This document shows, one piece after another, positions 54,277 to 63,057 of a DNA stretch of 64,000 nt. The notes beneath the pieces are model-generated. The model ran no database searches and had not been told where the DNA came from. It saw nothing but the letters and a program-made list of their open reading frames with translations. A program made the translations under genes and the position numbers. How positions within the stretch are numbered: the first letter of the stretch is position 1; the number at the start of each line of letters is the position of its first letter. The stretch comes from Geodermatophilus obscurus (GTDB taxonomy: Bacteria; Actinomycetota; Actinomycetes; Mycobacteriales; Geodermatophilaceae): the NCBI RefSeq assembly GCF_900143215.1, contig NZ_FRDM01000011.1:88405-152404 (forward strand), read 5' to 3'.

Positions 54277-54336
54277 GCGATCATGGCGCCGGAACCACCG
54301 ATCCGGTCGGGACGGTGGTCCCGGCGCCATGATCGC
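54277..54336. terminator. GATCATGGCGCC inverted repeat, copy A
   Basis: 24-nt arms with one mismatch (54277-54300, starting GCGATCATGGCGCCGG; 54313-54336) and a 12-nt loop, between the convergent SGNH hydrolase and cupin genes. Shares its core with the repeat at 60672-60739. Confidence 0.8.
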
Positions 54337-54379
54337 CGCCGGGACGGGGGGGGGCGGCCTCCCACCCCCCGCCCTGCGC

Positions 54380-54781
54380 TCACTCGGTCGGCGGCTCGTC
54401 CTTGCCGGCCTCCTCGGCCGCGTCGGCCTCCTCCTTGGTCTTGTGCACCGCGCCGTCGGCGTGCTCCGGCGGGCCGTAGACGGTGTAGAGGACCAGCGGG
54501 TTGGGGCCGGTGTTGACGAAGTTGTGCTTCGTGCCGGCGGGGACGACGACCAGGTCGCCCTGCGCCACCTTCTTCGTGGACCCGGAGATCCGCGCCTCAC
54601 CGGTGCCGCTGACGAAGGTGAGGATCTGGTCGATGTCCTCGTGCACCTCCTCGCCGATCTCACCGCCCGGCGGGATGGTCATGATGACCAGCTGGGTGTT
54701 CTTGCCGGTCCACAGCACGCGGCGGAAGTCGGCGTACTTCTCCGCCTCGGTCGCGATGGTGTAGTGGATGACGGACGCCAT
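54380..54781 (-). CDS. Cupin-domain protein
   Basis: A 133-residue single-domain cupin. The metal-binding motif one is GGEIGEEVHEDIDQILTFVSGTGE, with a His and Glu at expected places; motif two is GDLVVVPAGTKHNFVNTG. The acidic tail (EEADAAEEAGKDE) is lysine- and glutamate-rich. Similar proteins are annotated as cupins of unknown role in many soil bacteria. ATG 54781 with GGAGAGGAG. Confidence 0.88.
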   Translation of the reverse strand: MASVIHYTIATEAEKYADFRRVLWTGKNTQLVIMTIPPGGEIGEEVHEDIDQILTFVSGTGEARISGSTKKVAQGDLVVVPAGTKHNFVNTGPNPLVLYTVYGPPEHADGAVHKTKEEADAAEEAGKDEPPTE

Positions 54782-54917
54782 CGAGGGCTCCTCTCCTCGG
54801 TCGGGCACGGGTCTGTGCGGCCGCGGCCCGGTCGGGCCCGGCGGACGACGTCCCTCCTGCCCCCCGCCCGCGTCCCTCATTCCTGCCTGGCGGACCCCGT
54901 CCTCCCCGGTGTGGCAG

Positions 54918-54972
54918 GGCCCCGTCCCCCTCACCCTGCGCCCGCTCAGGGCGGCACCCGGGGGACGGGGCC
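54918..54972 (+). repeat. Dispersed hairpin element, copy 10
   Basis: Outer arms GGCCCCGTCC (54918-54927) and GGACGGGGCC (54963-54972). Inner CCCT/AGGG with the loop GCGCCCGCTC. It lies in the 325-bp divergent gap between the cupin and MFS genes (54782-55106), which otherwise holds only a fragment GGACCCCGTCC at 54893-54903 and no gene. Confidence 0.75.
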
Positions 54973-55106
54973 TGCGCCGAGCCTCTGGACGGGGCCCGCC
55001 CGTGTCGGGTCTGCGGCGCGTCCGGACCGGGCACAGCGGAGCGTGGTGATCGAACTCACCGGGGTGACCGGGAAGGGATGGCGACGCTCCCGGCGTCGTC
55101 CCAGAG

Positions 55107-56438
55107 GTGACGACCGCGACCGACGCCCGCCCCACCGCCCGTGCCTACGCCGTGTGGCTGGTCGCGCTCGCCGCCTACACCGTCGCCGTCTTCCACCGCG
55201 CCTCCCTGGGCGTCGCCGGGGTGGAGGCGCAGGAGCGGTTCTCCGCCGGCGCCTCGGCGATCTCGCTGTTCCTGGTGCTGCAACTGGTGGTCTACGCCGC
55301 CATGCAGGTGCCGGTGGGTGTGGCGCTGGACCGGTTCGGCTCCCGGCGGCTGATCCTGGCCGGCGCGCTCACCATGGCCGCGGGGCAGGCGACACTGGCG
55401 CTGGCGGGTGACGTGCCGGCGGCCATCGCCGCGCGGGTGCTCGTCGGCGCGGGGGACGCGATGACCTTCGTCAGCGTGCTGCGGGTGGTCGGCTTCTGGT
55501 TCCCCGGCCGGACCGTTCCGCTGATCACCCAGCTCACCGGCATCCTCGGCCAGTTCGGGCAGATCGCCGCGGCCTACCCGCTGGTCGCGCTGCTGCACGC
55601 GACGTCCTGGGAGTCCACCTTCCTGGGCGGGGCCGCGGTCAGCGTGCTCGTCGCCGTCCTGGTGCTCGTCGCGCTGCGGGACGTGCCCCCCGGCACCGTG
55701 CTGGCCCCGCCGGCCGGGCTCGCCGAGGTCCGGCGCAGCCTGGCGCTGACCTGGCGGGAACCGGGCACCCGCATCGGTCTGTACACCCACCTGGTCACCC
55801 AGTTCTCCGGCACCGTCTTCGCGCTGCTGTGGGGCTATCCCTTCCTGGTCCTCGGCCAGGGCCTGAGCCCGGCCACGGCGGCCGGCCTGCTGACCCTCCT
55901 GGTTGTGGTCGGCATCGGCGTCGGCCCGCTGTTCGGCCGGCTGTGCGGCCGCTGGCCGCTGCGCCGCTCGACGCTGGTGTTCGGCATCCTCGTCGCCACT
56001 GCGGTCACCTGGACCGTCGTGCTGCTGTGGCCTGGGCGCGCGCCGCTGGCGCTGCTGGTGCTGCTGGTCGTCGTCCTGGGCACCAACGGCCCCGGCTCGA
56101 TGATCGGCTTCGACTTCGCCCGCACCTGGAACCCCGCCGAGCGGCAGGGCAGTGCGAGCGGCGTGGTCAACGTCGGCGGCTTCGTCGCCTCGCTGCTCAC
56201 CGTGCTGGCCGTGGGCGCGGTTCTCGACCTGCTCACCCCGGACGGCTCGGCGAGCTACTCGCTGGACGCCTTCCGCGCCGCGTTCGCCACCCAGTACCTG
56301 TTCTGGGCCATCGGGTTCGTCGGCGTGCTGCGTCACCGCCGAGAGCTGCGGGCGCGGCTGGCCCGCGACGGCGTCGTCCTGGCGCCGCTCGGCGTCGCCG
56401 TGGGCGCCCGGCTGCGCGGGGGCTCCGCCTACCGCTGA
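55107..56438 (+). CDS. MFS transporter
   Basis: A 443-residue major facilitator with twelve membrane segments. It starts RAYAVWLVALAAYTVAVFHRASLGVAG; the loop 2-3 motif is VGVALDRFGSRRLILAGA, and a second half begins TRIGLYTHLVTQFSGTVFALLWGYPFLVLGQG. The loop motif and FHRASLG resemble the nitrate/nitrite or sugar-phosphate-like actinobacterial group, but the substrate is unknown. GTG 55107 at AGAGGTG. Confidence 0.9.
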   Translation: MTTATDARPTARAYAVWLVALAAYTVAVFHRASLGVAGVEAQERFSAGASAISLFLVLQLVVYAAMQVPVGVALDRFGSRRLILAGALTMAAGQATLALAGDVPAAIAARVLVGAGDAMTFVSVLRVVGFWFPGRTVPLITQLTGILGQFGQIAAAYPLVALLHATSWESTFLGGAAVSVLVAVLVLVALRDVPPGTVLAPPAGLAEVRRSLALTWREPGTRIGLYTHLVTQFSGTVFALLWGYPFLVLGQGLSPATAAGLLTLLVVVGIGVGPLFGRLCGRWPLRRSTLVFGILVATAVTWTVVLLWPGRAPLALLVLLVVVLGTNGPGSMIGFDFARTWNPAERQGSASGVVNVGGFVASLLTVLAVGAVLDLLTPDGSASYSLDAFRAAFATQYLFWAIGFVGVLRHRRELRARLARDGVVLAPLGVAVGARLRGGSAYR

Positions 56439-56476
56439 ACGAGGACCCTGGCCCCCGTGCCGGGTCCCGCCGCCGG

Positions 56477-56523
56477 CCCGTCCAGAGACTCATCCCGAGC
56501 CTGCGAGGGATGAGGAGGACGGG
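56477..56523 (-). repeat. Dispersed hairpin element, copy 11
   Basis: Outer arms CCCGTCC (56477-56483) and GGACGGG (56517-56523). Inner arms CTCATCCC (56489-56496) and GGGATGAG (56507-56514) are perfectly paired and differ from all other copies. The loop on the minus strand is TCGCAGGCTC. It lies behind the MFS gene, on the opposite strand. Confidence 0.82.
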
Positions 56524-56692
56524 GTCCTCACACGGTGGGGGCAAGGGGGTCCCTTCTCACGCCCCGTGGCGGACCCGGCACGCAGGTGGCGGACGACGCC
56601 GTCTCGCCCGCGGCCCGGGAGCGCGGAACCCCTCCCGGCGGCCGCGGTCTGGCACCGTCCCGGCCTGGGGCACGGGGAAGCAGGGAGGCGCG

Positions 56693-57346
56693 GTGTTCCG
56701 ACGCAACGAGGCTCCGGTCGGCGGCGGGTCGGGAACAGCGGGGGCGGCGGCTCGGCGCGCGGAGGAGAGCCGGCCCGGTGGCGCCGGGAACCTCGACGCC
56801 CTGCTCAAGCCCCGGCCGGCGTTCCGCGCCGCGCTGCGCGGCTACGACCGGCTGCAGGTGGACAACTACGTCGCCTGGGCCGAGACCGAGCTGCTCGCCG
56901 TCCGGCGGGCCAACGACGACCTGATGTCCCGCTACGGCGCCTGCGCCGCCGAGCTGGAGATCTCCCGCCGGCTGCTGGCCTGCTCACCGGCGGGACGCGA
57001 GCAGGTGCGGACCTCCGAGCGGGTGGGGGAGATCCTCCGGCTGGCCGCCGACGAGGCCGCGCGGCTGACCGAGGCCGGCGCCGCCGACGCCGACCGACTG
57101 CGCGGGGAGGCGCGGGCTGAGGCCGACGCGCTGCTGCGGCGGGCCCGCGAGGTCAAGGACGGCGCCGTCGCCGAGTGCACCCGCATGCGGCAGGACGCCG
57201 AGCAGGCTCGGGCAGCCGCGGAGGAGGAGCTGGCGCGGGCGCACGCCGAGGTGCGCCGGCTGACCGGAGAGCTGGACGCGGTGCTGCAGACCCTGGCCGA
57301 CCAGCCGGCCGGTGAGGAGCCCGCGCCCGCACCGCTGCCGACCTGA
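56693..57346 (+). CDS. DivIVA-like coiled-coil protein
   Basis: A 217-residue protein. After 35 disordered residues comes a DivIVA-type N-terminal motif (FRAALRGYDRLQVDNYVAWAETEL) and a long coiled coil (RLTEAGAADADRLRGEARAEADALLRRAREVKDGAVAECTRMRQDAEQ). DivIVA/Wag31-type proteins mark curved membrane and guide growth or division; this shorter paralogue may be a SepIVA- or Gv-like variant. GTG 56693 has AGGGAGG 4-5 nt upstream. Confidence 0.82.
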   Translation: MFRRNEAPVGGGSGTAGAAARRAEESRPGGAGNLDALLKPRPAFRAALRGYDRLQVDNYVAWAETELLAVRRANDDLMSRYGACAAELEISRRLLACSPAGREQVRTSERVGEILRLAADEAARLTEAGAADADRLRGEARAEADALLRRAREVKDGAVAECTRMRQDAEQARAAAEEELARAHAEVRRLTGELDAVLQTLADQPAGEEPAPAPLPT

Positions 57347-57391
57347 CACGATGGCGTCGGGCCCGGCCCAGGGCCCGAGCGGGAGGTGCAC

Positions 57392-58942
57392 GTGGACGTC
57401 GTCGTCGGGCTGGACTCCGGGACGACGGCGACGAAGGCGGTCACCGCGGGCGTCGACGCCCGCGTGCGCGACCTCGTCAGCGTCGGCTATCCGCTGCTGG
57501 TGCCGGGGCCCGGCCGCGCCGAGCTCGACGCCGGCCGCCTGCAGCAGGCCGCGGTCGAGGCACTCGCCGCGGTCGCCGCGCTCGCCCGCGAGCGCGGCGA
57601 CCGCGTCGTCGGGATCAGCCTCAGCGCCGCCATGCACGGCCTGGTGCCGATGGACGCCGACGGCACGCCGCTGGGGCCGGTGGTCACCTGGGCCGACGCC
57701 CGGGCCGCCGAGTGGGCGCAGGCCCTGGTCGCCGACGGGCGCGCCTCCGCGCTGCACGCCCGGACCGGCACGCCGGTGCACGCGATGTCGCCGCTGGTGA
57801 AGCTCTCCTGGGAGCGGGCGCAGGACGCCGACCGGGTGGCCGGGACGCCGCGCTGGGGCGGGGTCAAGGAGCTGGTGCTCGCGGCGCTGTGCGGCGGCGT
57901 GCAGGTGGTCGACCGCTCGTGCGCCTCGGCCACCGGCCTCTACGACCTCCGTGCCGGCCGGTGGGACGACGAGGCGCTGGGCATCGCCGGCGTCCGGGTC
58001 GGCCAGCTCGGCGAGGTGCTGCCGACGACCGCGGTGCTGCCGGGCCTGCGCGCCGACGTCGCCGCCGCGACCGGGCTGCCGGCGGACACCCCGGTGGTCG
58101 TCGGGGCCGCCGACGGGGTGCTGGCCAACCTCGGCGTCGGCGCGGTGCGCCCGGAGGTCGCCGCGGTGTCCCTGGGCACCAGCGGCGCGATGCGGGTCGT
58201 CGTCCCCACGCCCACGGTGGACCCCGGGCGCCGGCTGTTCTGCTACGCGCTCACCGACGACGCCTGGGTGGTCGGGGGATCGGTGAACAACGGCGGCTCG
58301 GTGGTGCGCTGGGCCAGCCAGGCGCTGGCCGTCGATCCCGGCTCCCCCGAGCCGCACGGGGAGGCGGCCGACGAGCTCGACGCCCGGCTGCTCGAGGAGG
58401 CCGCGCAGGTCCCCGCGGGGAGCGCCGGGCTGCTGTGCCTGCCCTACCTGCTCGGCGAGCGGGCGCCGTGGTGGCGCTCGGGACTGCGCGGGGCCTACAT
58501 CGGCCTGCGCCGCGAGCACCGGCGGCCGCACCTGGTCCGCGCCGCGGTGGAGGGCGTCTGCCAGCAGCTGGCGCTGGTCCGCGACGCGTTCGCCGCCACC
58601 GACCTGCCGGTGTGCGAGGTGCGCGCCACCGGGGGAGCGGTCGCCTCGTCGCTGTGGGTGCGCACGCTGGCCGCGGCCCTGGACCTGCCGGTGCGGGTCG
58701 CCGACTCCCCGGAGGGCACCGGGCTGGGCGCCTGCCTGCTCGGGCTGCACGCCCTGGGAGCGCTGCCGGACCTCGACGCCGCGACCGCGCTGGTGGCCGT
58801 GCACGACCCGGTGGAGCCAGACCCGGACGACGCCGCGGTCTACCGGGGGCTGCGGCCGCTGGTGGAGCGCTCCACGGACGCGCTGACCGACGTCCTCACC
58901 GCACTGGACGCGCTCGACGACACCCCGGCCGCCCTCGTGTGA
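57392..58942 (+). CDS. FGGY-family carbohydrate kinase (gluconokinase-like)
   Basis: A 516-residue sugar kinase. The ATP phosphate motifs are GLDSGTTATKAV and, in the second domain, SLGTSGAMRVVV; the sugar site includes GISLSAAMHGLVPMD, VTWADARAAEWA and the catalytic aspartate in VVGAADGVLANLG. The AAMHG and WADxR motifs resemble gluconokinases, so gluconate is the first guess. No sugar transporter is adjacent. GTG 57392 with GGGAGG 5 nt upstream. Confidence 0.87.
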   Translation: MDVVVGLDSGTTATKAVTAGVDARVRDLVSVGYPLLVPGPGRAELDAGRLQQAAVEALAAVAALARERGDRVVGISLSAAMHGLVPMDADGTPLGPVVTWADARAAEWAQALVADGRASALHARTGTPVHAMSPLVKLSWERAQDADRVAGTPRWGGVKELVLAALCGGVQVVDRSCASATGLYDLRAGRWDDEALGIAGVRVGQLGEVLPTTAVLPGLRADVAAATGLPADTPVVVGAADGVLANLGVGAVRPEVAAVSLGTSGAMRVVVPTPTVDPGRRLFCYALTDDAWVVGGSVNNGGSVVRWASQALAVDPGSPEPHGEAADELDARLLEEAAQVPAGSAGLLCLPYLLGERAPWWRSGLRGAYIGLRREHRRPHLVRAAVEGVCQQLALVRDAFAATDLPVCEVRATGGAVASSLWVRTLAAALDLPVRVADSPEGTGLGACLLGLHALGALPDLDAATALVAVHDPVEPDPDDAAVYRGLRPLVERSTDALTDVLTALDALDDTPAALV

Positions 58943-59061
58943 CCCCCGGGCCGATCCGAGAGCCGGACGGCGGTCCGCGCACCTGGGCCGTCCCGAGCCC
59001 TGACGAGGGCGGGGCGTCGACGGACCCCCCGGAGCCGGGTCCGCGGTGGCATCGTGGCGCG

Positions 59062-60636
59062 ATGGGACGCACCCTCCGTCTGGCCGGCGCCGGCCTCGGC
59101 GCGCTGGCCGCAGTGGCCGCCCGCGACCTGCTGCAGCGCGAGCACACCCTGCTGCGCAACTTCCCGGTGATCGGCCACGCCCGGTACCTGCTCGAGTCGA
59201 TCGGCCCGGAGCTGCGCCAGTACCTCGTGGCGGGCAACAACGAGGAGCGCCCGTTCACCCGCGACCAGCGGCGCTGGGTGTACGCGTCGGCGAAGCACGA
59301 CAACAACTACTTCGGCTTCGGCACCGACAACGACCTGGAGTTCACCGCCGGCTACCCGGTCATCAACCACCGCACGTTCGGCCGGGCGGTACCGCCCACC
59401 TCCGTCCACGCCGGCCACGACGTCGCGCTGCCCAGCGCCAAGGTGCTCGGCGGTCCGCGCGGCCGGGCGAAGGCGTTCCGGCCGGCCTCGGTCGTCAACG
59501 TCTCGGCGATGAGCTTCGGGTCGCTGTCCGGCGCGGCGATCGAGGCGCTCAACCGCGGGGCAGCGCTGGCCGGGTGCCTGCAGAACACCGGCGAGGGCGG
59601 GCTCTCGGCGCACCACCGGCACGGCGGGGAGCTGGTCTACCAGATCGGCACCGCCTACTTCGGCTGCCGGGACGAGCAGGGCCGTTTCGACCTGCAGCGG
59701 CTCAAGGACCTGGTGGCCGGGGCGCCCGTGCGCGCCCTGGAGGTCAAGCTCAGCCAGGGCGCCAAACCCAGCCTGGGCGGCGTCCTGCCGGCCGCGAAGG
59801 TGTCGGCCGAGATCGCGGCCGCCCGCGGCGTGCCGGAGGGCGTGGACTGCATCAGCCCGTCGCGGCACGCGGAGTTCTCCGACACCGACAGCCTGCTCGA
59901 CTGGGTGGAGCTGCTCGCCGCCGAGACGGGGCTGCCGGTCGGCGTCAAGTCCGCCGTCGGCGACATGACCTTCTGGCACGAGCTCACCGACCTGATGGCG
60001 AGCACCGGCCGCGGCGTGGACTTCGTGACGGTGGACGGCGGCGAGGGCGGCACCGGCGCGGCGCCGCTCATCTTCACCGACTCGGTGTCCCTGCCGTTCC
60101 AGCTCGGCTTCGCCCGGGTGCACTCGCTGTTCGCCCGCGCGGGGCTGCACGAGCAGGTCACCTTCGTCGGCGCCGGCAAGCTGGGACTGCCCGACAACGC
60201 GATCGTGGCGTTCGCGCTCGGCTGCGACATGGTCAACGTCGGCCGCGAGGCGATGCTGGCGATCGGCTGCATCCAGGCGCAGAAGTGCCACACCGACACC
60301 TGCCCGACCGGCGTCGCCACCCAGAACCCCTGGCTGGCGCACGGCCTCGACCCGCAGCTGAAGTCGGTCCGCGCGGCGAACTACATCGGGACGCTGCGCC
60401 GCGACCTGGTCAAGGTCGCCGAGGCCTGCGGCGTCGAGCACCCCGGGCTCATCGACTCCTCCTCCGTCGAGATCCTCACCGGGCGCACGGCCGCCACGCC
60501 GCTGGGGGAGGTTTACGGCTACGAACCGGGGTGGGGGCTGCCGTCGGCCGCCGACCGCGAGGAGATCGTGCGGATCATGACCGCCGAGGCCCCGCAGGGC
60601 GGCTCCGCCGTCCCCTCGGAGGACGCCGTCCGCTGA
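59062..60636 (+). CDS. FMN-binding glutamate-synthase-like protein
   Basis: A 524-residue protein of the GltB central/FMN-domain family without glutaminase domain. One N-terminal membrane anchor is likely (LAGAGLGALAAVAARDLL). VNVSAMSFGSLSGAAIEALNRGAALAGCLQNTGEGGLSAHH and VTVDGGEGGTGAAP bind FMN and substrate. A 3Fe-4S cluster is expected from GCIQAQKCHTDTCPTGVATQ. Such stand-alone proteins are annotated as glutamate synthase family, but they cannot use glutamine and their reaction is not established. ATG 59062. Confidence 0.9.
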   Translation: MGRTLRLAGAGLGALAAVAARDLLQREHTLLRNFPVIGHARYLLESIGPELRQYLVAGNNEERPFTRDQRRWVYASAKHDNNYFGFGTDNDLEFTAGYPVINHRTFGRAVPPTSVHAGHDVALPSAKVLGGPRGRAKAFRPASVVNVSAMSFGSLSGAAIEALNRGAALAGCLQNTGEGGLSAHHRHGGELVYQIGTAYFGCRDEQGRFDLQRLKDLVAGAPVRALEVKLSQGAKPSLGGVLPAAKVSAEIAAARGVPEGVDCISPSRHAEFSDTDSLLDWVELLAAETGLPVGVKSAVGDMTFWHELTDLMASTGRGVDFVTVDGGEGGTGAAPLIFTDSVSLPFQLGFARVHSLFARAGLHEQVTFVGAGKLGLPDNAIVAFALGCDMVNVGREAMLAIGCIQAQKCHTDTCPTGVATQNPWLAHGLDPQLKSVRAANYIGTLRRDLVKVAEACGVEHPGLIDSSSVEILTGRTAATPLGEVYGYEPGWGLPSAADREEIVRIMTAEAPQGGSAVPSEDAVR

Positions 60637-60671
60637 CGCCGGCAGCTGACTGGCGCGACCCCATCGATCTC

Positions 60672-60739
60672 CCCCGCGATCATGGCGCCGGGACCGCCGA
60701 CCAGGCTCGGCAGGTGGTCCTGGCGCCATGATCGCGGGG
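60672..60739. terminator. GATCATGGCGCC inverted repeat, copy B
   Basis: 27-nt arms with two G-U pairs (60672-60698, starting CCCCGCGATCATGGCGCC; 60713-60739) between the convergent flavoprotein and FMN reductase genes. The core matches the repeat at 54277-54336. Confidence 0.8.
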
Positions 60740-60749
60740 AGTGGGCGGC

Positions 60750-61370
60750 TCACGCGCCGCGGAGCAGCTCCTCGAAGGAGGGGACGTCGGCGAACGGGTC
60801 CACCGGCCGCTTGGTCGAGGGTCGGCCGGCGATCAGGTCGGCCAGCTCGCCGGCCGCGCGGTCGATCCGGCGGGCCAGCTCGGCGTCCACCCCACTGGCA
60901 CCGGCCCAGTCCTCCGACGCGGCGAAGACGCCGGTGGGTGCCGGGATCGCGCGGAGGTAGGCGAACAGCGGCCGCATCGCGTGCTCGATCACCAGTGAGT
61001 GCCGGGCGGTGCCGGCGGTGGCGCCGAGCAGCACCGGCGTCCCGGTCAGGGAGTCCTTGTCCAGGACGTCGAAGAACGTCTTGAACAGCCCGCTGTAGGA
61101 CGCCGAGAACACCGGCGTCACCGCGATGAGCCCGTCGGCGCCGGTGACCGTGTCGATCGCCGCCCGCAGCGGCTCGTTGGCGAAGCCGGTGACCAGGTCG
61201 TCGGCCAGGTCGCGGGCGTGCGTGCGCAGCTCGACGACCTCCACCGTCGCGTCATCGCCCCGCTCGCGCAGGGCGGCGACGGTCGCGGCGGTGAGCCGGT
61301 CGGCCAGCAGCCGGGTCGACGACGGGGTCGACAGCCCGCCGCTCACGACCGCCAGGGCGCGGGTGGTCAT
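60750..61370 (-). CDS. NADPH-dependent FMN reductase (CE1759 type)
   Basis: A 206-residue flavodoxin-like reductase: LAVVSGGLSTPSSTRLLADRL (phosphate loop), TPVFSASYSGLFKTFFDVLD and GATAGTARHSLVIEHAMRPLFAYL. It should supply reduced FMN to the LLM monooxygenase encoded just upstream, with which it overlaps by 4 bp (ATGA). This pair is widespread in actinobacteria; the organic substrate is unknown. Confidence 0.92.
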   Translation of the reverse strand: MTTRALAVVSGGLSTPSSTRLLADRLTAATVAALRERGDDATVEVVELRTHARDLADDLVTGFANEPLRAAIDTVTGADGLIAVTPVFSASYSGLFKTFFDVLDKDSLTGTPVLLGATAGTARHSLVIEHAMRPLFAYLRAIPAPTGVFAASEDWAGASGVDAELARRIDRAAGELADLIAGRPSTKRPVDPFADVPSFEELLRGA

Positions 61371-62464
61371 GCGGGGACCTCCTCGGGGGACGCCTGCCGG
61401 GCCGCCACGCGCGAGGCGTGGGTCGGGGCGTCGGGCACGTGCGCGGGCTTGAGGGCGGCGAACTCACGGCGCAGCACCGGCACGACCTCCTCGCCGAGGA
61501 TGTCGAGCTGCTCCAGCACCGTCTTCAGCGGCAGGCCGGCGTGGTCGACGAGGAACAGCTGCCGCTGGTAGTCGCCGACGTACTCGCGGAAGCCGAGGGT
61601 CCGCTCGATGACCTGCTGCGGGCTGCCGACGGTCAGCGGCGTCTCGCGGGAGAAGTCCTCCAGCGACGGGCCGTGGCCGTAGACCGGCGCGTTGTCGAAG
61701 TAGGGCCGGAACTCAGCGATCGCGTCCTGGCTGTTCCTGCGCATGAACACCTGGCCGCCCAGCCCGACGATCGCCTGGTCGGGGCTGCCGTGGCCGTGGT
61801 GCTCGTACCGGCGGCGGTAGAACTCGACCATCCGCTTCGTGTGCTCGGCCGGCCAGAAGATGTGGTTGGAGAAGAAGCCGTCGCCGTAGTAGGCGGCCTG
61901 CTCGGCGATCTGCGGCGAGCGGATCGAGCCGTGCCACACGAACGGCGCGACGCCGTCCAGCGGCCGCGGGGTCGAGGTGAAGCCCTGCAGCGGCGTGCGG
62001 TACTGCCCGGACCAGTCGACGACCTCGGTGTCCCACAGCCGGCGCAGCAGCGCGTAGTTCTCCACCGCCAGCGGGATGCCGTTGCGGATGTCCTGCCCGA
62101 ACCAGGGGTAGACCGGGCCGGTGTTGCCGCGGCCCATCATCAGGTCCACCCGGCCGCCGGCCAGGTGCTGCAGCATCGCGTAGTCCTCGGCGATCTTCAC
62201 CGGGTCGTTGGTGGTGATCAGCGTGGTCGCCGTCGACAGCTGCAGCCGCGACGTCTGCGCGGCGATGTAGGCCAGCGTCGTCGTCGGCGAGGAGGAGAAG
62301 AACGGCGGGTTGTGGTGCTCGCCCAGGGCGAAGACGTCGAGCCCGACCTCCTCGGCCTTCTTCGCGATGGCGACGATCGCCTGGATCCGCTCAGCCTCGC
62401 CGGGCGTGCGGCCGGTGGTGGGATCGGTCGTGATGTCGCTGACCGAGAAGACGCCGAACTGCAT
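61367..62464 (-). CDS. LLM-class flavin-dependent monooxygenase
   Basis: A 365-residue bacterial luciferase-like enzyme: MQFGVFSVSDITTDPTTGRTP, EEVGLDVFALGEHHNPPFFSSSP, DLMMGRGNTGPVYPWFG and VWHGSIRSPQIAEQAAYYGDGFFSN. It would oxygenate an unknown substrate using reduced FMN from the next gene's product. ATG 62464 with GGAG 6 nt upstream matches the family start; ATG 62476 and GTG 62491 are longer alternatives. Operator-like repeats lie in front. Confidence 0.92.
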   Translation of the reverse strand: MQFGVFSVSDITTDPTTGRTPGEAERIQAIVAIAKKAEEVGLDVFALGEHHNPPFFSSSPTTTLAYIAAQTSRLQLSTATTLITTNDPVKIAEDYAMLQHLAGGRVDLMMGRGNTGPVYPWFGQDIRNGIPLAVENYALLRRLWDTEVVDWSGQYRTPLQGFTSTPRPLDGVAPFVWHGSIRSPQIAEQAAYYGDGFFSNHIFWPAEHTKRMVEFYRRRYEHHGHGSPDQAIVGLGGQVFMRRNSQDAIAEFRPYFDNAPVYGHGPSLEDFSRETPLTVGSPQQVIERTLGFREYVGDYQRQLFLVDHAGLPLKTVLEQLDILGEEVVPVLRREFAALKPAHVPDAPTHASRVAARQASPEEVPA

Positions 62465-62478
62465 GTCGGTCTCCATTG

Positions 62479-62508
62479 GTTGAGAGTGCAACTACTGTCC
62501 GGTGCAAC
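62479..62508 (-). promoter_or_regulatory. Operator-like repeats before the LLM operon
   Basis: GTTGAGAGTGCAAC (62479-62492) is an inverted repeat GTTG-N6-CAAC, and GTGCAAC recurs at 62502-62508, a 16-bp shift. Such sites suit a MarR- or TetR-type dimer; no such regulator is encoded in the window near here. They overlap the region of the alternative LLM start codons. Confidence 0.45.
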
Positions 62509-62685
62509 GCATCCGGTGGGGAGGTATTCCGCTCGGCCGGTTCCCTCCGAGGCAGAGCGGACGCGGCACCGGAACGTCACTCGCGTCACACAAGTGGTCC
62601 CCGCCATTGTCACGGGACGGTAACGGCGCTTACGGTGGCTTCCGTCCGGTCGGTCGTCTCGTCCCCGTTCGGGGAGCCTGATCGG

Positions 62686-62827
62686 ACGCCGCCGAGTCGT
62701 GTCCGCCGCCAGCGGGCGCGAGCCGGGGACCCACCGCAGTACTGGGGTGAATCCCGCCCGCGTGCACGATGCGCGGGCCGGTAGGGCTGCTTCCCGCCCG
62801 AACCCGTCAGCTAACTCGGTAGGCGGC
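62686..62827 (+). promoter_or_regulatory. c-di-AMP riboswitch (ydaO/yuaA type)
   Basis: The leader has the invariant pieces of this class in order: CGCCGAG at about 62692 (P1), AGCCGGGGACCCACC, CTGGGGTGAATCCCGC, GGCCGGTAGGGC, CCCGAACCCGTCAGCTAAC and the closing CTCGGTAGGCG. The 5' and 3' CGCCGAG/CTCGG...GGCG segments pair. In actinobacteria this switch precedes cell-wall hydrolase genes and shuts them off when c-di-AMP is high, linking wall remodelling to osmotic state. The target gene starts at 63058. Confidence 0.95.
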
Positions 62828-62850
62828 TCACGGAAGAACGGAGCACTCAC

Positions 62851-62928
62851 ATGCCCCGCCCCCGGGCCCTCGCGGCTCGCCGGCTTCCCCGGCCACGCGC
62901 GCCTCGCGCATCTTCCCCGGCCAGCTGA
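62851..62928 (+). CDS. Possible 25-residue leader peptide
   Basis: ATG 62851 follows GGAG at about 62840 and opens 25 codons, Arg/Pro/Ala-rich (MPRPRALAARRLPRPRAPRA...), between the riboswitch and the hydrolase gene. It may be a leader ORF whose translation affects downstream RNA, or chance. The long gap of 62829-63057 otherwise holds no recognised signal except a likely ribosome site for ATG 63058 (GGAGCCCCC). Confidence 0.3.
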   Translation: MPRPRALAARRLPRPRAPRASSPAS

Positions 62929-63057
62929 CCCGGCACCCGACTGCGCCCGCCGGCTCTTCCTGATCCGCCGGCACCCCCCGTAGACCGCGCCGCACCGGGC
63001 CGTCCTCTGCCACGAGGACCGATCCCGCGCGCCCTTCCGCCACGGAGCCCCCACCTG

